From Ignavibacteriales bacterium (GTDB taxonomy: Bacteria; Bacteroidota; Ignavibacteria; UBA10030; SZUA-254): DNA of 64,000 nucleotides. The translations under genes were made by a program, and so were the position numbers. Under the pieces are notes generated by a model that was not told the origin of the DNA, searched no databases, and saw only the letters and a program-made list of their open reading frames with translations. The stretch lies in assembly GCA_016214905.1 (NCBI GenBank), contig JACRMQ010000008.1:1-64000 (forward strand). Reading direction: 5' to 3'. This document shows, one piece after another, positions 25,345 to 34,195 of the stretch (position 1 is its first letter; the number at the start of each line of letters is the position of its first letter).

Positions 25345-26704
25345 TCAGTACTCCTTCCTCGATATAAAGTGATTCAATTAATTCATTGAACTCGTAATCA
25401 AAAATCGCTTTCTCTCTTCTTGCAACTCCTCCGAACGCAAGCTTCCAATTCTTTCCCACTTGATCAACAGAAATTAAAATCGTACTCGTCGGGAATACAT
25501 AAACCATCACCAAGCCGATTAAAATTAATCCGAAACCGATGAAGGCATAAGGGACAAAAGGATTTTTCGTTACTATCAATCCGCTCCAGAATCGGATGTC
25601 AGAAAATGTCAGATTTGAATTTTCAAGTTTAATCGATTCACCCGGTTTAATGTTGCCCGAAAATTTCTTTTCACCTTGTTTGAATATTTCCATATAAAGT
25701 TCAGGATTCTTTAGTTCAAAAGATTGAATCGCGGGATCGGGAATCAATTTCATGGTCAGAATGTAATCTGTTGTCGGGAAATCGGACGTTCCAAAGTATG
25801 GTTTGCCTAATTTACCGGGGTGGTCAAGCGAAAAATAAGCAGGAATTGTTTGACCATCAATTTCAAGATTCAATCCAATTGTGTAACCAAAAGAAGTTGA
25901 CTGATAAATTTTTACGCCATCAATTTCGTAAGGTTCATTGATAGAAAGTTTGGCGGGAATCGGCGACTCGTTATCTCTGCCGATTAATACGGAGCTTTTT
26001 AAAGATTTTATATCACCGTTGGAATAATATTCGGGTGAGAAATTTTGAAGCGAGACATTTATTGGCAGCGTGAACTCTTTCGCCAGCATACCGTTTTCTG
26101 TGTTTAAGAAATCTGCTTTCACACCGAAGAATGTATCTCTCTCAAGCAGCTGGACAAATCCCCTGTTCTGAAAAAGATATGTGCCCAAACCGGTAATAAT
26201 TATGAGTGTTAAACCTAAATGAAAAACAGTTGTTCCCCATCTGCTGATGGGGTTCTTTCGCATTGAATACAAATTATCGGATTTATAGGACAACACAAAT
26301 CCCTTCTTTTGAATTTTCTCTAAAATTATATCTAATGACTTTTTCTCAGAAATTAGAAAGGCAAAGTAATTTTTAAAATTCCTATCGGTAACAACGGAAT
26401 TCTGCATTCCATCTGATCGCTTAACTGACAAATAAAGATTAAACAACGAATAGACAACAACAACAAGTAACACGGATATCACCACGAAAAATATTTCAGA
26501 AGTGAACACCCCATTAAGATTCAGAGATTCAGCTACATTGGCAAGAGTTCCGTTTGCTTCTTTCCATTGGTTGTACTGCTCTGGTGACGTGGCTGAAATT
26601 TGCGGAATAATCAATCCGATTAAACTCAAAATGCCAATGGAAGATATCAACAACAGAGCGGTTGAACGAGATAGAATAATATGTTGAAATTTTTTATGGA
26701 TCAT
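25316..26704 (-). CDS. resB: Cytochrome c biogenesis protein ResB/CcsB family
   Basis: About 462 residues from ATG 26704, chosen because AGGTGG precedes it and the product MIHKKFQHIILSRSTALLLISS begins with a membrane helix; the open frame reaches 26809 only because it overlaps the preceding cytochrome gene. Three N-terminal helices, a long periplasmic domain (about 180-420, containing the LNFSP/INEPYEIDGVKIYQSTSFGY block typical of ResB) and a last helix (PFVPYAFIGFGLILIGLVMVYVFP) match the family. Role: partner of CcsA in system II heme delivery. It overlaps the end of the cytochrome gene at 26694 and the start of ccsA, indicating tight translational coupling. Confidence 0.9.
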   Translation of the reverse strand: MIHKKFQHIILSRSTALLLISSIGILSLIGLIIPQISATSPEQYNQWKEANGTLANVAESLNLNGVFTSEIFFVVISVLLVVVVYSLFNLYLSVKRSDGMQNSVVTDRNFKNYFAFLISEKKSLDIILEKIQKKGFVLSYKSDNLYSMRKNPISRWGTTVFHLGLTLIIITGLGTYLFQNRGFVQLLERDTFFGVKADFLNTENGMLAKEFTLPINVSLQNFSPEYYSNGDIKSLKSSVLIGRDNESPIPAKLSINEPYEIDGVKIYQSTSFGYTIGLNLEIDGQTIPAYFSLDHPGKLGKPYFGTSDFPTTDYILTMKLIPDPAIQSFELKNPELYMEIFKQGEKKFSGNIKPGESIKLENSNLTFSDIRFWSGLIVTKNPFVPYAFIGFGLILIGLVMVYVFPTSTILISVDQVGKNWKLAFGGVARREKAIFDYEFNELIESLYIEEGVLNVGTRMVEV

Positions 26705-28631
26705 AACCACCTGCGTTTGAATGTGTTGTGCAACCGCTTTGAGTGCTGTAGCAATTTGATTTTGAATATCCGGTGCGACTAGCCGCTTTCTTAAACCCCC
26801 ATATAACATTCACGTTTATAGCACCATCTCTGTATGCGTAAGGAGCAACATCAGAATTATAAGTAATTAACCTGCTTCGTTTAGCGCCATGAGGTACAGC
26901 TATATGGCAACTAACACATGGAATTCCAGTATAAGCTTTTCCGCCAATTGTTACAGAGCGAGAAGCATGTTCTGAGTGAGCATTATTTTGCCAAGTTGTG
27001 CCAACACGTAACGGATGACAACCTACACAGAAAAGATCGGTTGCCCAATTATTAGTGTTACTGTTAATGTCTCGAAGTGTCCACAAATTCGTTCCACCTG
27101 CATTTGTTGGCCAGTACTGAGCATTAGGTAGAGCGGCTGTCCCCCGCAACATAAATTTTCGAACAGAACCATGTGGACCTTGCGGAACAGTAGCAGATGT
27201 AACCTGATCGTTCCCGTGACAATCGGAACAATACATCGTTTGTGTGCCAACGCTGTTCCAAGCAGTAGACATTTGTGATGTTGCGAGTAATTTTGGAGTA
27301 CCTGAACCCGTTTGGTTATTTAATGCGTATTGAACCGGATGAACTGATTTGTTCGCAACATTATATTCCATCGCCTGGTCGGTAATATTTATACCGGATG
27401 GACCAACTATGGTAGTTACACCATTAACAGCGGTTCCAAATGCGTTGTAAGAATGACATCGAAAACATATCTGATTTTCCTGTGTAACCGGATTGGTCGC
27501 TGTAAAAGTTGTCGGTTGGGTCCATATTGCGGCAGTACCTGGAATAACACCCCCAACACCGGTTAAGACATTTGATACGGCATTACTCTTCAATGTATGT
27601 AATCCATCTTTTGCCTGATGACCATTGTGGCAATCGTAACATTCGGCATGCCTGTTAGGAACATTTAAGCTCGTTGAGTTATCAGGATTTTTGTGTTTCG
27701 CGCTGACAGTATTCGTCGGATGTTTATAAGTTTTATTTGCCTGTGTTTGGATATCTTTTGTATTGGCTCCCGGAGTGGTTGAACCATGACAGCTTGTTTG
27801 ATAACAAGTACTTTCCTCGGCAAAATCTAATAAATAAGGTATACCTTGACCGTTGTGCGATTGATGGCAATTTCGGCAAGCCCATTCACCAATTGTAGTA
27901 GCCGTTGATCCCGGTGGCGTATAACTTTGAGTAGAAGTTTTATGAATAGATGTTGCCCAATTTGTTTTATTATGGCAGAAGGTGCAAAGAGCTGCATTAG
28001 CGTTTGAGATTTGTAGAAATTTTCCGTTTGTGTTATGATGCGGTTCATGACATGAAGTGCATTCAACTTTACCGGTGGAGGCATCAGGATCCAATTTTAT
28101 TGGAGTGGCCCATGGCCATGTTCTTGAAACCAACTCCGGATCCTTTGTAGGATCGTATCCGAATCCCACGGGATGATCGTTCGCTAAAGATGTACCCACA
28201 TTCGTTGATTGAACTGCTGGCAATGTTGTTACACCACTCGCCATAGATATACTTCCTGCAGATCCAGATCCGGTGGTATTATAAACTGCACCGATAGCGA
28301 TTGTTCCGTCGTGGCAAGCCAAACATAATTTTGATTTTGTACCCGGTTGCGTTGAGGCCGGATAACTTTTTGAAGTGAGATAGTCGCTACTATATAATGT
28401 ATATGTAGCTGCAGTCGGTTGATGATTCCATAATTGTGAAGTAACTTGTTTACTGTGCGGAGTGTGGCAAAATACGCAAATCTGAGTTTCGCTGGTTGCT
28501 TTAATTGTACCGGTACCTGTTGTGCTTAAATTATGTTTCGAGTTTATAATACTTGTCTGAGAATAGCCTAAACAGAACATCAAGAATGAGGTAGACCCGG
28601 TTAACAGTATTTTTAAAAATTTTAATTTCAC
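26694..28631 (-). CDS. Multiheme c cytochrome (10 CXXCH plus one CX4CH) with an N-terminal tetraheme module
   Basis: A 645-residue exported protein starting at GTG 28631, whose GTGA overlaps the stop of the NHL gene before it. Signal peptide 1-24. Residues 27-235 repeat the tetraheme module of the two small cytochromes in this operon: SKHNLS, CVFCHTPH, CLACHDG, NDHPVGFGY, CTSCHEPHH, CTFCHNK. Beyond this lie CRNCH, CYQTSCH (CX4CH), CYDCH, CFRCH, CSDCH, CVGCH and CVSCH. The extreme C-terminus has a further Cys pair (NCYSTQSGCTTH) that is not a heme motif. Thus it reads as a tetraheme subunit enlarged by seven more heme sites. Probable extracellular or outer-membrane electron carrier; partner NHL protein encoded immediately upstream. 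Confidence 0.92.
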   Translation of the reverse strand: MKLKFLKILLTGSTSFLMFCLGYSQTSIINSKHNLSTTGTGTIKATSETQICVFCHTPHSKQVTSQLWNHQPTAATYTLYSSDYLTSKSYPASTQPGTKSKLCLACHDGTIAIGAVYNTTGSGSAGSISMASGVTTLPAVQSTNVGTSLANDHPVGFGYDPTKDPELVSRTWPWATPIKLDPDASTGKVECTSCHEPHHNTNGKFLQISNANAALCTFCHNKTNWATSIHKTSTQSYTPPGSTATTIGEWACRNCHQSHNGQGIPYLLDFAEESTCYQTSCHGSTTPGANTKDIQTQANKTYKHPTNTVSAKHKNPDNSTSLNVPNRHAECYDCHNGHQAKDGLHTLKSNAVSNVLTGVGGVIPGTAAIWTQPTTFTATNPVTQENQICFRCHSYNAFGTAVNGVTTIVGPSGINITDQAMEYNVANKSVHPVQYALNNQTGSGTPKLLATSQMSTAWNSVGTQTMYCSDCHGNDQVTSATVPQGPHGSVRKFMLRGTAALPNAQYWPTNAGGTNLWTLRDINSNTNNWATDLFCVGCHPLRVGTTWQNNAHSEHASRSVTIGGKAYTGIPCVSCHIAVPHGAKRSRLITYNSDVAPYAYRDGAINVNVIWGFKKAASRTGYSKSNCYSTQSGCTTHSNAGGYDP

Positions 28632-29626
28632 TTCATATACCTGAATATCTGCAATCGTTTATTAAGTGAATCGACAATATAAATTGTATCATTTTTGTCT
28701 ATAGCTATACCGCTCGGATTCATAAACTCACCATCACCTGAACCTTTGCTTCCAACAACTAATAATAACACTCCATTATTATCAAAAATTTGAAAATTAT
28801 CCATCAACGCATCCGTTACATAAACATGACCTTCAGAATCGAGCGCAATCGACTTGGGGTTTGCAAAACTGCCCCCGCTGTTTCCTACCCCCCCGAATTG
28901 TCCCATGAACTTGCCGGACGCATCACACATTTGAATCCGAAAATTCAGCGCATCCACAATATACATTGAGTTGCCAGCGCATAACTGGACCGGATAATTA
29001 AATTCTCCATCTCCACTGCCGCGTTTCCCGAATTCTGATATGTAATTTCCGCTCAGATCGAAAACGAAAATTTTATTCTGCCCCGTATCAACAATATATA
29101 ACTTCCCATTGATGATCTGAATACCTGTGGGTCTTACAAAATTATTCCGGATTACGAATTGCAGTGAGAGGTCATCGTCTAAAACTAAAATTTCTTTCCG
29201 TTCCGAATCGGAGATATATAAATAACCATTCGATGCAAAAGCCAAACCTACGGGTGATTGAAACCGGCCAATCTTTGTTTCTGTGATGACTGAATATTCT
29301 TTATCATCCAGATTTAAAATGTGAATACATTTTGCACCCGGATCGGATATATAGATAACGCCCGATGGGGAAACCGTAATTCCGACCGGTTGAACAAATC
29401 CGTGCCTGGTTTCCATCCCGCCGAACAAAAAACTCAGCACACGAGAAAAAAATCCCTTCTCTGATGCTACCTCATCTAAATTTGAAATTGTGCGGAGATG
29501 TTTTACTCTCGTTTTTTGTGGTAATTGTGGCCAAACAAGTTCCGCGGAAGAACTTTGAGGCACTGCTTGTTCCATCAAAAAAATAGTGCTAAGCGATAAT
29601 ATTATGACCCGACAAATTTTTAACAT
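28628..29626 (-). CDS. NHL-repeat beta-propeller protein (copy C), exported
   Basis: A 332-residue exported protein. The signal peptide ends near residue 24; unlike its two paralogues it has no lipobox cysteine. Residues 27-70 carry the shared lead ELVWPQLPQKTRVKHLRT... and residues 75-330 contain about six NHL repeats (e.g. GSGDGEFNYPVQLC, GDGEFMNPSGIAID, NDTIYIVDSLNKRLQIF), predicted to fold as a six-bladed propeller. NHL propellers are usually protein-binding platforms, not enzymes. It overlaps the start of its partner multiheme cytochrome by 4 nt. Third member of a triplicated NHL-plus-cytochrome cassette. Confidence 0.88.
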   Translation of the reverse strand: MLKICRVIILSLSTIFLMEQAVPQSSSAELVWPQLPQKTRVKHLRTISNLDEVASEKGFFSRVLSFLFGGMETRHGFVQPVGITVSPSGVIYISDPGAKCIHILNLDDKEYSVITETKIGRFQSPVGLAFASNGYLYISDSERKEILVLDDDLSLQFVIRNNFVRPTGIQIINGKLYIVDTGQNKIFVFDLSGNYISEFGKRGSGDGEFNYPVQLCAGNSMYIVDALNFRIQMCDASGKFMGQFGGVGNSGGSFANPKSIALDSEGHVYVTDALMDNFQIFDNNGVLLLVVGSKGSGDGEFMNPSGIAIDKNDTIYIVDSLNKRLQIFRYMK

Positions 29627-29681
29627 GCTTAATTATAATATTTTCTCGCATTGAAACAAAGCAGTGCCTTAAGTTAAATAT

Positions 29682-30368
29682 TTACTTTACGTGGCATGTA
29701 AAACAGAGTTCGCTGTTGGAATTCGATACCCTTAAAAATGTGGACACACCGGTAACACCATGCGGATCATGACAACTACCGCATTCGAGTGTTGCTGACG
29801 CTGCGGTTGTACCGTAAAGAGTTAACGATCTCGTCGGTGATGTTGCATCGACAGATACTTTTGTACCCGCAACTGTTTCCGTTCTTAAATCAGCATCTGT
29901 TAATCGACTTGTATTGTAAACAAAACCAATCGGGTGATCATTGGTTAGGTTTGTTCCAAGCCCCGTGTACCCTGTTGTATCAATTTTACCTGGAGCTGTA
30001 AAAACCGGAGCTGTTCCGGCACCGCTACCTGGATTATTCACAACGCTTGCCAATGTTATAGTACCATCGTGGCAGCTTAAACAATTTTTCGATACTGCAC
30101 CCGGTTGCGGAACGGTTTGCTCCATAGTCGGACTGGAATAAACCGCATATGATGCAGTAGAGGCAGTCCGATTCCAGAGCAAGCTTGAACTCTGTGTAGA
30201 GTGTGGAGTATGGCAAAAAACGCAAACCTCGGTATAAGTGCTAGACGTGGTTTTCGGACCGGTTGTGGTTGAACCGAATGATAAATCGTGTTTACTGTTT
30301 CTGATCTGTGCAGATCCAACAACTGCAACAACCAAAATCAGTGTTATGATGTTTAGTAAGTATTTCAT
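29682..30368 (-). CDS. Tetraheme c cytochrome (copy B), candidate OmcE-like nanowire subunit
   Basis: A 228-residue exported protein; signal peptide 1-20. Four heme motifs: C49-X2-C52-H53, C96-X2-C99-H100, C196-X2-C199-H200 and C222-X2-C225-H226. Only four other histidines exist, H27 (SKHDLS), H56 (CHTPH), H145 (NDHPIGF) and H203 (CHDPHG), exactly enough to complete four bis-His hemes. The same pattern recurs in the 33431 gene and in the N-terminus of the 26694 gene. Size, heme number and ligand economy resemble OmcE of Geobacter, which polymerises into extracellular filaments; this comparison is from memory and structure is not shown. A perfect ribosome site (AAGGAG) precedes ATG. It follows its NHL partner after 60 nt of ATT-repeat DNA. 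Confidence 0.9.
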   Translation of the reverse strand: MKYLLNIITLILVVAVVGSAQIRNSKHDLSFGSTTTGPKTTSSTYTEVCVFCHTPHSTQSSSLLWNRTASTASYAVYSSPTMEQTVPQPGAVSKNCLSCHDGTITLASVVNNPGSGAGTAPVFTAPGKIDTTGYTGLGTNLTNDHPIGFVYNTSRLTDADLRTETVAGTKVSVDATSPTRSLTLYGTTAASATLECGSCHDPHGVTGVSTFLRVSNSNSELCFTCHVK

Positions 30369-30379
30369 ACGTAACTCCT

Positions 30380-30436
30380 TTAAGATATTAATTAATTATT
30401 ACTGTTATTACTATTATTACTTTTATTATTATTCAT
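30380..30436. repeat. ATT/AAT trinucleotide-rich tract before the tetraheme gene
   Basis: The gap between the NHL lipoprotein and the tetraheme gene is almost wholly TTA/ATT units (for example TTATTACTATTATTACTTTT). It begins inside the NHL stop codon region and ends before the ribosome site of the tetraheme gene. It is likely a slippage-prone or unstructured leader that keeps the ribosome site open. Confidence 0.6.
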
Positions 30437-31436
30437 TACCGATAAACTGAAAAACCTGAACGCGTGCGTTTAACTGATCTACAACATAAATATAATTGTC
30501 TTTATCTATAAAAATTCCAGCAGGTAATTGAAATTCAGCAATACCTGCACCTGCCTGTCCAACAAACATCAACGCTTCACCTTTATCGTTGAACAGTTGG
30601 AAATTATCGAATGCGGCATCGACGACATAAATATGTTCGAATGAATCGAGCGCTATACCTTTGGGACGTGAAAAATTCCCGGGTGTATTTCCAAGTTGTC
30701 CGAATTTTGATATGAAGTTCCCGTCAATATCGAAAATCTGAACTCGTCCGTTTATAGTATCAACTATATAAACTTTATTATTACGTACTGTGATATTTGT
30801 CGGAAAATTAAACTCGCCATCATTACCACCCCGCTTGCCGAACGTGAATAAAAATTTACCTTCATCGTTATAAACTTTAACCAAATGATTATTAGTGTCG
30901 ACAATATATAATCGGTTAGAGGTCGAGTCATAAGCTATTCCCGTTGGTGAAGCAAATTCATTTTCTTCTCCGATTCCAAATAATAGATTACCCTCTATGT
31001 CGTACGCAAAAACACGCTTAACTTTTGAATCGGCAATGAACACTTTATTTGATGGAGTAATTGCAATACCGATCGGAGATTGAAGCTTCGCGCTTCCTTT
31101 ATCGCCGATCAATCGAATTTGTTTTTGAGTAACATCGAATACGAATACCTTTTTCAAACTCGTATCTGAAACATAAATATTCTTTGTGGCATCAACCGCA
31201 ACAGCATACGGCCGCTCGAAAGTTGTACCTGCATTTTCACCCGCAAGCGCTTTTAGAACCTTATCAATTCCTGATGATTCAAAAAAATCTTTTCCTTTTA
31301 TGATATTTACCATTTTTATTCGGGGTGTTTCGGGTGGCGGAGGCCAGACATAATCAGGAATTGCTTCCTTCGATGCGCCGCAACCGAAAAGCAAGAGTAA
31401 ATAAAAGTATATAATTATATGTGTAAATGATTTCAT
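30429..31436 (-). CDS. NHL-repeat beta-propeller lipoprotein (copy B)
   Basis: About 335 residues from ATG 31436; an in-frame TTG at 31454 is weaker. The N-terminus MKSFTHIIIYFYLLLLFGCGAS carries a lipobox with Cys 19, predicting a lipid anchor in the outer membrane. The shared lead YVWPPPPETPRIKMVNI is followed by about six NHL repeats (GGNDGEFNFPTNITV, PGNFSRPKGIALDSFEHIYVVD). It is a paralogue of the NHL proteins at 28628 and 34196 and precedes a tetraheme cytochrome, as they do. Probable role: docking or assembly platform for the partner cytochrome, an inference from constant gene pairing. Confidence 0.9.
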   Translation of the reverse strand: MKSFTHIIIYFYLLLLFGCGASKEAIPDYVWPPPPETPRIKMVNIIKGKDFFESSGIDKVLKALAGENAGTTFERPYAVAVDATKNIYVSDTSLKKVFVFDVTQKQIRLIGDKGSAKLQSPIGIAITPSNKVFIADSKVKRVFAYDIEGNLLFGIGEENEFASPTGIAYDSTSNRLYIVDTNNHLVKVYNDEGKFLFTFGKRGGNDGEFNFPTNITVRNNKVYIVDTINGRVQIFDIDGNFISKFGQLGNTPGNFSRPKGIALDSFEHIYVVDAAFDNFQLFNDKGEALMFVGQAGAGIAEFQLPAGIFIDKDNYIYVVDQLNARVQVFQFIGNE

Positions 31437-31689
31437 TATCTTTAGATTGTTCAATTATTGTGCCTTTATAAATTATCGTTTTAATTCAACTAATACGGTT
31501 TTCCATATCACAAATGATATTAATTGTGCCATATAACACTATGCGAAAAAACATAAAATTTAGGACTGGAGCGTTAATTTCGTTAATGCCGGAACTAACA
31601 ACTCCAATCCTTTCTCTCAGGCAAGGGGTATTGCGAAGAGAGTTATTTATGATTTCAAATTTTAGCCTTTGGATCTTGGAATCAATCAT

Positions 31690-33378
31690 TTATAATCCAA
31701 TATTAAAAGGTCTTGCTATGCTGAACCAGATGTCGTGACGGGTATCTATGAACCTGAATTCCTGCAACCGCAACTGAAATGCAAGTGCCCGCCAGCCATA
31801 AACGAATTCGATTGTTTGTTCAAAATATGGTCTTCTATAATATATATCATACGATCGGTTGAGACGATAATTCATTGATAGATCTTGTATAAAGAAACGA
31901 CCACTATTTATATTTGCCATCAGTCCGTATAAATGGCCTGAAATACCGTTTGATATCCAACTTATACTACCTTCAACTGAAATTGTAAAAGGGCTATATA
32001 AGTAGAGAGACATATTCAATTGCTCTCTTAATTTTATCGTTTGATATTTATAAAAAAGCTCGTTTGTATTTGACCGTCGTTCATTGTGAAATTCAACACC
32101 TGTTTGAGAATTTATTTCGTACGGTAATGTTTTACCGAGCGTCATATTCAACATATTATTTATCTCATCTCGCCCAAGATATCCCTTAATCCTGGTCATG
32201 TTAAACGATTGATTAACGTTTATTTGATATCCACCCGATGTAGTTTGAAGACTGTTTGTCAAACCCCCAACGTAAGACCTCTGACCTAAAAGGGAAACTT
32301 GCTTTGCATAACCGAACGATAATCCGTTGGAAAATGTGATGTCGCTGATCGATCTCATATGTTGTATTGTTCCGGTTCCTGTTAAATTATCGGTGCGTTG
32401 TTTGTAACTGCCGTTCTGCTGAAGATAAATATCGTAAGTCGATTGGTTGCCAAACGAAATTGCGTAATTAAAATTTTCATTCTGCAAAAACTGAATAGTT
32501 TGTCCTATACCCAGCGTTGTTGACGATGCTGATTGAGAGCTTGCATTTCGAGTCAATATATTAGTGTTAAGCCTGAATTTCTCGAACAATGTACCGTTAT
32601 AAATACCATTGGCATTTATCATAGATGTATTTTCGAACTTATAATATTCTGAAGTAATATCTGCATGATGATTGGGGGAAAATTCTTTGTTACCGCTCAT
32701 CTGGAACCGGAGGTACCTTAACCTGTTGTTCGTAAAACTTTCGTAATTCTCACTAAGAGACCCGGATAAACTAAACGAACCATCCTGTGTGGATTGAGAC
32801 ATATTAACAATAAGCTCCTGCATAACTTGATTGAACCGGTTCAACGACAGATCCGACCAATGACGGTTTCGTTGATATGCAACGGATGTTGTTGGCAAGA
32901 ATTTTAAACTCATGGTCGACAACTCAATGCGCTGTTGTTGTTGCCGATAGTCATTGAAGCCGACATTAAATTTACTGAATTGTGAAGATGATTTGATTTG
33001 TTGATCTCTGGCAGAAAACGATAGTCGCACCGGCAATCGTTGCAGAGCATTGACATTCAGATCATAGAACCCGATAACGGTTTGCTTGTAAGAACTGTTG
33101 ACTCCGGCAAAAGATGAAGTGTTATAATTTATATTGATGTTGGTGCGGGCATCGAAGGAAAAAATCATGGGGGACAAAATATAACCCGCCGTCCCCAAAA
33201 TAAATTGTGGATTCTTGCGTACCAATTTATAAAAAGCGCCGCCGCTATAAGCATCCTGATATTGATGCTGATACCTCAGTTCACCACCAATTGATGAAAA
33301 CTGACTGACCCCATTATAAATAGATAGCACTAATAAAAGCGCTATAATAAATACTCGCTTCACTTTTCCCCTTGCCAA
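31690..33378 (-). CDS. Predicted outer-membrane beta-barrel protein of the cytochrome operon
   Basis: A 562-residue protein with signal peptide (MARGKVKRVFIIALLLVLSIYNGVSQ). The rest is made of alternating aromatic/polar strands of about ten residues with Asn/Ser/Gly-rich turns, many Tyr and Gln, no cysteine motifs and no soluble domain, as expected for a large outer-membrane barrel of about 20 or more strands. I do not recognise a named family. It is encoded between tetraheme copy A and NHL copy B on the same strand, so it is a candidate for the pore that lets electrons or exported cytochromes cross the outer membrane, similar in role to porin-cytochrome conduits. That role is inferred from context. 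Confidence 0.75.
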   Translation of the reverse strand: MARGKVKRVFIIALLLVLSIYNGVSQFSSIGGELRYQHQYQDAYSGGAFYKLVRKNPQFILGTAGYILSPMIFSFDARTNININYNTSSFAGVNSSYKQTVIGFYDLNVNALQRLPVRLSFSARDQQIKSSSQFSKFNVGFNDYRQQQQRIELSTMSLKFLPTTSVAYQRNRHWSDLSLNRFNQVMQELIVNMSQSTQDGSFSLSGSLSENYESFTNNRLRYLRFQMSGNKEFSPNHHADITSEYYKFENTSMINANGIYNGTLFEKFRLNTNILTRNASSQSASSTTLGIGQTIQFLQNENFNYAISFGNQSTYDIYLQQNGSYKQRTDNLTGTGTIQHMRSISDITFSNGLSFGYAKQVSLLGQRSYVGGLTNSLQTTSGGYQINVNQSFNMTRIKGYLGRDEINNMLNMTLGKTLPYEINSQTGVEFHNERRSNTNELFYKYQTIKLREQLNMSLYLYSPFTISVEGSISWISNGISGHLYGLMANINSGRFFIQDLSMNYRLNRSYDIYYRRPYFEQTIEFVYGWRALAFQLRLQEFRFIDTRHDIWFSIARPFNIGL

Positions 33379-33386
33379 AATTGTTT

Positions 33387-33415
33387 GTGCGACTCATCTT
33401 TGAGATGAGCCGCAC
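33387..33415 (-). terminator. Hairpin between tetraheme copy A and the barrel gene
   Basis: Arms GTGCGACTCATCT and AGATGAGCCGCAC (33387-33399 and 33403-33415) pair over 13 positions with one mismatch and a 3-nt loop. No T-run follows on the minus strand, so it more likely stabilises the upstream cytochrome mRNA or partly attenuates than fully terminates. Confidence 0.6.
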
Positions 33416-33430
33416 AATATTAACTGTTGC

Positions 33431-34096
33431 TTACTTAATATGACATGAAATACAAAGAACGCCACCATCGCTTGAAACACGAGTCATTTTGCTCGTGCCA
33501 TGCGGGTTGTGGCAGCTACCGCATTGCATCATATCGTTGTAAAGCGGTAAATTGTTTAATGGGGTGGCTTGTAATGCGCCGTCAGCAGTTACTAATGCTG
33601 CGTCGTATACAAAGTTCACCGGATGTGTATGTGATAAACCGGTTCCATATTTGGTTCCACCATGAAGATTGGCTGCATCACCAACTGTCTGGTTTTCTAT
33701 TGCGGTTGTCCATGTGCCACCATAGGGGCGTTTTTCATATGCTGTTGTGGTGAACAACGCACTACCATCGTGGCAGCTCATACACATTGAACTGACATTA
33801 TCCTGACCAGTCGCTAATGCGGTTGGTGTGGCATCCATTGTTGCGCTTGAATAGACACCATATGCGGTTCCTGCTGTCAACGCTTTACGCGACCATAGCG
33901 GTGCTTTGATTCCGGTTGAAGGAACGTGTGGGGTATGACAATATGCGCAAACCTTCTCCGATGCACCCTTGATGGTGTTCGCAGAGGAAGCTGCAAAGTT
34001 GTGCTTACTTGTAGCCATTCCTAATGTTGGTGTTTGACTCATTACGAATGTTGTTGCTACGAGTATCATTACTGCTACAACTAAAAGTTGTTTCAT
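33431..34096 (-). CDS. Tetraheme c cytochrome (copy A), candidate OmcE-like nanowire subunit
   Basis: A 221-residue exported protein; signal peptide 1-20. Heme motifs CAYCH (C50-H54), CMSCH (C105-H109), CGSCH (C192-H196) and CISCH (C215-H219). The distal-ligand histidines follow the same plan as copy B: H32 in SKHNF, H57 in CHTPH, H158 in THPVNF and H199 in CHNPHG; H145 and H156 are extra. A perfect ribosome site (AAGGAG) precedes the ATG, suggesting high expression. It follows NHL lipoprotein copy A and precedes an mRNA hairpin and a beta-barrel gene. Family resemblance and filament formation are inferred, as for copy B. Confidence 0.9.
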   Translation of the reverse strand: MKQLLVVAVMILVATTFVMSQTPTLGMATSKHNFAASSANTIKGASEKVCAYCHTPHVPSTGIKAPLWSRKALTAGTAYGVYSSATMDATPTALATGQDNVSSMCMSCHDGSALFTTTAYEKRPYGGTWTTAIENQTVGDAANLHGGTKYGTGLSHTHPVNFVYDAALVTADGALQATPLNNLPLYNDMMQCGSCHNPHGTSKMTRVSSDGGVLCISCHIK

Positions 34097-34195
34097 AAAT
34101 TACTCCTTGATTAATGATTTTGTTTTTACTGCCTCGTGATTGAACAGAATCCTTTCCCTCATGAGGCATTGAGGAAGTGGATTTTTGATTTTTAA

